A stretch of 64,000 nt of DNA, from NCBI GenBank assembly GCA_024036415.1, contig JAMWET010001940.1:696001-760000 (forward strand), read 5' to 3'. The position numbers were made by a program, and so were the translations under genes. Every line of letters begins with the position of its first letter. The stretch's first letter is position 1. This DNA is from Prochilodus magdalenae. Lineage: Eukaryota; Chordata; Actinopteri; Characiformes; Prochilodontidae. The notes below the pieces were generated by a model. That model was given only the letters and a program-made list of their open reading frames with translations. It ran no database searches and was not told the DNA's origin. Below, piece by piece: positions 58,356 to 64,000 of this stretch.

Positions 58356-58398
58356 ATGCGTGTGCGCATACGCACATGCGCGCGCACACACACACACG
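58356..58398. other. Z-DNA-prone alternating purine-pyrimidine run
   Basis: Forty-three bases alternate strictly purine/pyrimidine, made of GC, GT/AC and AT steps with several CG steps (TGTGCGCATACGCACATG, then GCGCGCACACAC). A six-bp inverted repeat (TGTGCG, CATA, CGCACA) sits inside. Such sequence is the established Z-DNA type. Confidence 0.7.
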
Positions 58399-58865
58399 GT
58401 TTGCCTCTTTTGATTGGGGAGTTTGCAGCCCTTAAGCAATGCAAAGTGGAAGTAGGAGTGAGGCATGTGTTTGCTTTGCTTTAACTGAGTAACAGAGGCA
58501 GGACCTTTCCCTGTAAACAGTCCATTACACATCTCGTATAGTGATGCTGGCCGAGTGGCCCTTTGGCACATTGTGCCGTTGAGCTGTTTGTGTGGATTAA
58601 GGCATGAACTACATTAAATTATCTCCAATGCTGATTTAAGGAGCTAAAGATGTGGATGACTGAAGTCAGCCAGTGTGCATTACGTGGTAGGAGACCTAGC
58701 TTTACTAGCTCTGTTATTGGATTAGAATGTTATTGGCTGAGATCTGTGAATCTGTCTTGTTTCAGTTCTCAGTCGTCACGTTTCTGAATTCTTTGATTTC
58801 TCTTTTCTCGTTAGTTCGCCTTACCTGAAGGGTTGATGGATTTGACCTGTTTTCTTTAACTGTGA

Positions 58866-58933
58866 TTGTTAGCTCAGTCTATAGAGCTGTAGGGTTGCAG
58901 TCTCTGTAAAGATGGTCTTATGATTGAGATCCG
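58866..58933 (+). repeat. tRNA-like (SINE-type) fragment
   Basis: TTGTTAGCTCAGTCTATAGAGC closely resembles box A and the D-arm of a tRNA. About 35 bases later GATTGAGATCC resembles box B in 7 of 11 positions. The arms do not pair fully and there is no acceptor stem, so it is a tRNA-derived remnant, not a gene. Confidence 0.4.
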
Positions 58934-58934
58934 T

Positions 58935-61055
58935 GAGACCAGTCTGTTTTTACAGTATAAAATGGGCAACTTAAGTACTGTGCAAACGTGGAGACCACCC
59001 ATTGCTTTTGTATACAGTCAAGACAGCCTTTTTAGTACAGCTATTGTTTGTTCACATTTTCATCATCAGGTAAAGTTTTTTTTTTTTTTTTTATTTTTAT
59101 TTTTATTTTTTTTTTGTTTGTTTGTTTTTTGAACAATGATATCTTTTATTACTAAGATGAAAATATTCTGTTCACATTCCAAAGCATCATACTGCACATT
59201 AAGCCATAAATAGCATTTCGGTGCAACAGAATGAACAATTGAACATAAACAACAGGTAAAAAGTATTTCAGAGCAAATGGCTCACTTTTCAGGGTTTAGA
59301 GTGTTTACACTTTATCACAACTCCTTTCCGGAATCTGTTTTAGGAAATTTGCAGTGATATTTTCCCATGTTCCAAAGTTCAGTCTTAGAAGTTGGTTGTG
59401 TTTTCTGCTTCTGGATATCCGAGTAATCAGTCACATTAAACTACACTGTAGTCTGGACTCAGGGGAGGTCAGTCAGTTGTACTGAACACCAGCAGTGTCT
59501 TTTGTTTGACTTGCAAGTCCATTATCATTATTATTTATTTATTGTCTCTTCATTTTAGTAATGGCTTCCTAACAGCTACACATCCTTTCAGACCCACTGT
59601 GGTTTTAAGAAGACCCCCAAGTTTTCTTCTCACAGTGGAAGGTTGGGGTGAAGAGTCAAGCTTGATTTCTCTCCTCTCTCTCAAAGCTACATTTTTAAAG
59701 GTCTGGTTACCTGATTGAGATGGTTTTGGCGGTCTGCTAGGTCCTGCACAAGAGGAGTCTTTTCTGCATGTTCGGCTAATTGTTTGAACTTCAATTTTGG
59801 AAAACTCTTGTTTATTCACTTTAATATAGGCAAAAGGATTTATCAGTCTGGCCCTAGTGTTGGCGACCAAACACTAGCCATCCCGATCCTTTTGGTGTGT
59901 ACGTGTAACTGTGCTTAAACCTGCCTGCATCCCAAATGCAAATTTGTAAACGTAGCTGATTTGCACCTTTTTATATTTGTTTGTTTGTGACCGGAGTTGC
60001 ATTATGTTGCAGGCCCCTTTTTAAGAGAGAGATCAAGAGTTCTTAGATATCAGTGGTCATTGTGTTTTGTTAATGGCTGTTTAAGCTGTTTGTGCAGTAC
60101 AGCCTGACTGTTCTGTTTAAAATGAGCTTACATGAGAAGTTCAGTTTGTTAAATTATGGCCTGATTGTCTGCTGATTGCTCCACATAAGCTAGCAAACCG
60201 TCTCTTATACCTCAGCAGCAGTGAGAAGGTTTGCGTACAGATGTAACCAGTCAGGGACGACCTCTGTGGTGCAGCTTTAGTTTTGCACTGGAGCTAATTT
60301 AGGTTGATGTAGTTCACAAATTAGTCTTATGCCTTGCGGTCTGTGTCCGTGTTTAAGCTCTCTCACTCCCTTTCTGATGCGACATGATCTATGCTTATGT
60401 ATAAAAATGGATAAGAAATGCTTAGGAGTCATCTCCATCACAATATTGTCTGTGCTTTTGTTTGTTTTTAAAGAATGTAAAATACTTCACTTAATATGGT
60501 TTAAAGCAAAACTGACCTATAGTTACTGCTGCTACATCTGTCGGGCTATTGTCAGGCCTAATCCCATAGCTAAAACTGGTACTAACAGTCTAAAAAAATT
60601 GAGCAGTCAGTCAAGTAACCTGACTTCCTAAGATGTTCAGTGACCTAACAAAATGTTAAAATGTAAAAAGGCTAATTTATGCTGAACAAGGACTGATTCT
60701 GAAGACCATGTTTACATGTGGTAGATTTTCAGGTTTAATAAGGCAGAAGATTAGCGAGGGAAGCTGCCCCTTTCTGAAGAGTGAACCAAGCTTACTGTTA
60801 AGCTGCCAATTTAAGAGAGGCTAACTCTTCTGTTACCTGATTATAACACTGTTCGGTTATGTTGTTTATACAGTAACCAAAATGACGTGTCTTAAGTTGG
60901 AGCCAGCAAAAGACTGTGTGGTACACAGCCACAGTGTGCTGAGGGCAACGTCCACCTAGTTTAGGTAAACGTCAGATAAGATTCAGTAGTGAAATTAAGA
61001 ATATCACTCCCCAGAAGATCCGGATGACAGGCGTTGTATCGCCCTCTGCCTTTTT
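58935..61055. other. Gene-free stretch
   Basis: A T-rich run with TTTTA and TTTG units lies at 59077-59132. No exon is supported. Confidence 0.45.
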
Positions 61056-61057
61056 AA

Positions 61058-61450
61058 TAGTGCTGAAAGATTAATCAACTTTATATCAAAATCGCAGTTT
61101 AAAAGAGTGCAATATTCAAATCACAAGAGCTGCAGTTTTAAATCCGTGTCTTAAGTGGGAAACATTACATTAACATACCACCGGTGCTCGTAAACAGCCT
61201 GTAGATGAGTTCAGAGGCAGCCAAACAACTATATGCTATCAAAACTTAACCACAGCTAACGGAGAAAGGGGAGGCTCTGAGCTTGCAGACCGAATAACAG
61301 GCCTGGACTTCAGTTCCCTAAAATCCGTCTCTATACTGATCAGAAAAATCGCTATTAGATCTCCCACCAAAGTCAGTCAGCCCTACCTCCTATCGTTCTG
61401 ATTACTGATCTGTTCTCACTGCAGGCTTTTAGCAGGAGTTTGCTGGAGGT
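61058..61450. mobile_element. hAT-like or related repeat fragment
   Basis: It starts TAGTGCTGAAAGATTAATC, like fish hAT ends (TAGTGCTGnnCGATTAATCG), followed by ATCGCAGTTTAAAAGAGTGC and AAATCACAAGAGCTGCAG. The block ATTAGATCTCCCACCAAAG recurs in diverged form at 15558-15585. The opposite end was not found. Confidence 0.4.
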
Positions 61451-63315
61451 TTGTCTTTGCTGATGGGGGGAGGAGCAAGAATTAAAGAAGTAAGCTTCAT
61501 CTCTGAAGTCATGTCCTGACTAGATCAACCACATTTGTGTTAATAAGAACACTGGGTACATGTATTCTCCCTCACTTTAGTGCTCTGTATATACCTTGTA
61601 ACCAGTCTACCCTTATGTGACTGCAGCATGAACGGCTCTGAGACTTCAGGCCCAGTGATTGTACAGCAGCAGAAACATGTTATTGTTTCATACTTGTTAT
61701 AGACACTCGTTTTTCTTAGGGCCTCAGCGATATACGGCCTGTGCCAGTAGTACATATACCTGGCAGACGACTTCATTGGAAACTCTTGGAAATAAGACAT
61801 AGTCATAGACTGTAGTGGATTTCTATATATAGCTAAAAGGGATCCTTTCCTTACTGTTGTAAACTAAAGGGCCCACCTGCAGCTCACCACAGCAGGTCTT
61901 TCAATTGAGGATTACCAAATAAGCTGTTTTCAAGTTAGTTGATTATTGATTCATTTATTTTTTTTAAGTCTCTGCCATTATTTTTTGCCATGAAGTTTCA
62001 GTTTTGGGCATGTGTAGTGTCTCAGGGCCAGGCGTGATCTTAGTTGGGGAGTCTGATTATAGCCATGAGAAACGTTGTGCTCAGTGTGTCTGGAAACAGA
62101 CTTATTAGTGTGGGGTTCAAACAGAGTGTGAAACTTCAACAGCAGTCCAGCTTTGTTGAAGGTGTGGCTCACAATAGGGAGTGGTGTTGCCTTCATCAAC
62201 CCTGTCCAATGAATAGGAAGCTGCTCATTAGTAAATGGATGATGTGTATGTTAGTAACTGAAAAGGTTCTGCTGTATCTGTTCAGCATCTTTCTGCGCCG
62301 TGCTAAATATGGCTGCTTCCTCACGTTCGGTGATTTTATGCTGTACTTCTGGCTTATAGGAAGTGAATTTGTTTAAATGTGTTTTGGGTGTGTTGGCTGC
62401 TGCGGTTCAGTTGTTGTGGAGCAAAACAGATGCTCAAAGGTATGATGTGTACTTGCGACTGTACGTATTTGCTTGCTTCATGTACAACAACGCTCACTTG
62501 TCCTCAGTGCAGCGCTCCCAAGTAACAGCTAGCTAACAAACTCTATTTAAACTGACCTGGTTTTGAATGATTTAACTATAAGAGGGGGGAGGGGTACGTA
62601 TTGCACTAGTTACTAGTTACGTATTGCACTCATATACGTTCCCAACTAGTTAATTCTCATGAAGTTATTCAGTATGGGATTAGTATCAGCAGTTACTTAA
62701 ACACATGAACATGTGTTTGATCCGAAAGGGGATGCATCACTACCCATTCTACTAAACGCGGGACTGCAGCTGTGGATGTCTGCTAAACTAACCCTGAACT
62801 TGCTCAGTGCGCTGTATTCTTTCTTTATGTAATCAAGCAAATTGAGAGCAAAGCTGTTGACACTGCAGTTCCTATCCTGCCTGTACTCTCCCCACTTCAG
62901 GGTGTTGAATAGCTTTGCTTGCATGTTGAGGTAGATCTAGGATGAATAATCTCTGTCCTGATTGCAGTGAATCATTAGTTTCACAGAAGGATGAGTCAAA
63001 AAAAGATTATAGGTTGCAAACATCCAAATTAGTTTTGTAGTTGCAGTTAGCAATTTTGCCTCGTTCCCTTTTTAAGATGCAAGCTTAAGAAGAGCTTTTT
63101 TAAAAAAATTATTTATTTATTTATTTATTTATTTTTGACATGAAACGATGAGAAAATAAGAAACGATCTGTGGTTGTGTGTGTGGTGTTGTGGTTTTAGT
63201 GCGTTTCAAGCCGTTCCTGGTGGAGAGAGACATTCAAGGCAAAATAGTCTCACATGAAAGCTGATTTCTTCTAATTTACCATCACATACTTCACCAAAAC
63301 ACACAAATGTATGTG
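61451..63315. other. Gene-free stretch
   Basis: A TTTA microsatellite (63108-63134) is the only clear element. No exon is supported. Confidence 0.45.
63108..63134. repeat. (TTTA)n microsatellite
   Basis: Six to seven units flanked by A- and T-runs. Confidence 0.93.
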
Positions 63316-63319
63316 AATG

Positions 63320-64000
63320 TACTCATCAAAAGAACAGTTGCAGAAGGAGGTGTGGGATTGCAGTGCTATTGGGAAGGGAGATGAAGGTAACCAGGAACAG
63401 TACACGATGAATTCCGACTGATATGGGTAATATTTACTGAGCCGCACATACGGAAGCAGTGCCTCAGTATGGCATTGAGCCGCCATGTGTGCTAACGCAA
63501 CGGGCCAGACTTCTCAGCATGGAGTTGCAGAGGTTCCTAATGGTGTCCTGTGATCAATCCATCCCAGGCAGCTTGAATATTCTCACACAGTTCCTGTGGG
63601 TTTGCAGTGAGGGTGGCGCTGGAGTGACACCAGGACTTCTGGACGTGTGATGCATGGCAACAAACTGTTCATCTTGGTGCTGACCACGGTGCTAGTCACT
63701 GAAGAGGACCTGCTGCCATTCATTTCAACATTCGTTAGTCCAGGACAGTCGTGCACAGTATCTGCCGATGTTGACGTGATGTTAAGGGTAGTCGTCTTAA
63801 CCATCTGCATGCATGCAGTCCTGCTGGCACAAACGGGATGCCTCATGGAGGGGATTACTGCTTGCCAAGTGTGTGCAATTGTGGCTGTTGGTGCGCATGT
63901 TGGACAGTTTGTCGGTTCTCTCTCTTTCTCTCTCTGTGATTCGTGTAGGTCTTCCTGATGCTTCATGTCGCTGGTGCATGCCACCTTCTATCCACTGCCG
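63320..64000 (-). mobile_element. Tc1-like family 1, copy F, cut by window end
   Basis: The left end follows TA (CTCATCAAAAGAACAGTTGC, then GGATTGCAGTGCTATTGGG). The minus strand then carries the same 3' block as copies A, C and E and extends further into the transposase than any other copy here. A frame from 63984 to 63583 keeps a Q-R-E-K-E-R segment and N-V-E-M-N-G-S-R-S-S-S, a frame-shifted version of the region before the second catalytic block. The 5' part lies outside the window. Frames are broken and the C-terminal catalytic block is absent. Confidence 0.8.

Noticed and set aside
58866..58933. Functional tRNA gene
   Set aside because: Box A is good but box B is degenerate, the acceptor stem does not pair and no terminator T-run follows. 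Recorded as a remnant.

Overview
This window looks like vertebrate, almost certainly teleost fish, nuclear DNA. It has long stretches of A+T-moderate sequence without open frames, very many (GT)n/(CT)n microsatellites, several minisatellites, and many short Tc1/mariner, hAT and MITE-like copies of the kind common in fish. An otophysan fish (characin or catfish type) would fit the repeat mix, but that is inference. I see no complete protein-coding gene, no rRNA, no intact tRNA and no CRISPR. Nearly every open frame longer than 60 codons is a simple repeat, a transposon remnant or chance.

Layout. Positions 1-8 kb are repeat-rich: a 0.7 kb polypyrimidine tract, an 18-bp minisatellite, and a 30-bp minisatellite (5340-6330) in which each unit carries a heat-shock-element-like triplet. 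Positions 7.5-18 kb hold four copies (A-D) of one deleted Tc1-like family, other transposon remnants and a 36-bp minisatellite of about 26 units. Positions 19.6-24.8 kb hold another Tc1-type element, a possible regulatory block, a 16-bp minisatellite, a SINE-like fragment and a LINE 3' end.

Positions 25.2-52 kb look like the 5' part of a large plus-strand gene. There is a CpG-rich promoter/first-exon zone (about 25.85-26.36 kb), bracketed by two long hairpin elements. It is followed by three exon-like blocks with good splice signals (30293-30322, 31637-31887, 51851-51923), separated by introns of up to 20 kb. All of them read as 5' leader with short upstream ORFs. The best main-start candidate is an ATG that forms the last three bases of the 51.9 kb exon, so the coding body probably lies to the right of the window. 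I cannot name the gene.

The introns contain a Tc1-like element with a readable transposase motif (32.3-32.8 kb), a further copy of the first Tc1 family (E, 36.05-36.69 kb), a diverged direct duplication (36.8 and 40.2 kb), a hAT element with a perfect 8-bp target duplication and a BED zinc-finger remnant (42.1-42.9 kb), a MITE inserted in a TA microsatellite (45.1-45.4 kb), and a duplicated block with a very unequal CT/GT repeat (48.9-49.9 kb). From 52 kb on the sequence is quiet apart from G-rich and Z-DNA-prone motifs, a tRNA-like fragment, a hAT-like fragment and a sixth Tc1-family copy (F) cut by the window end.
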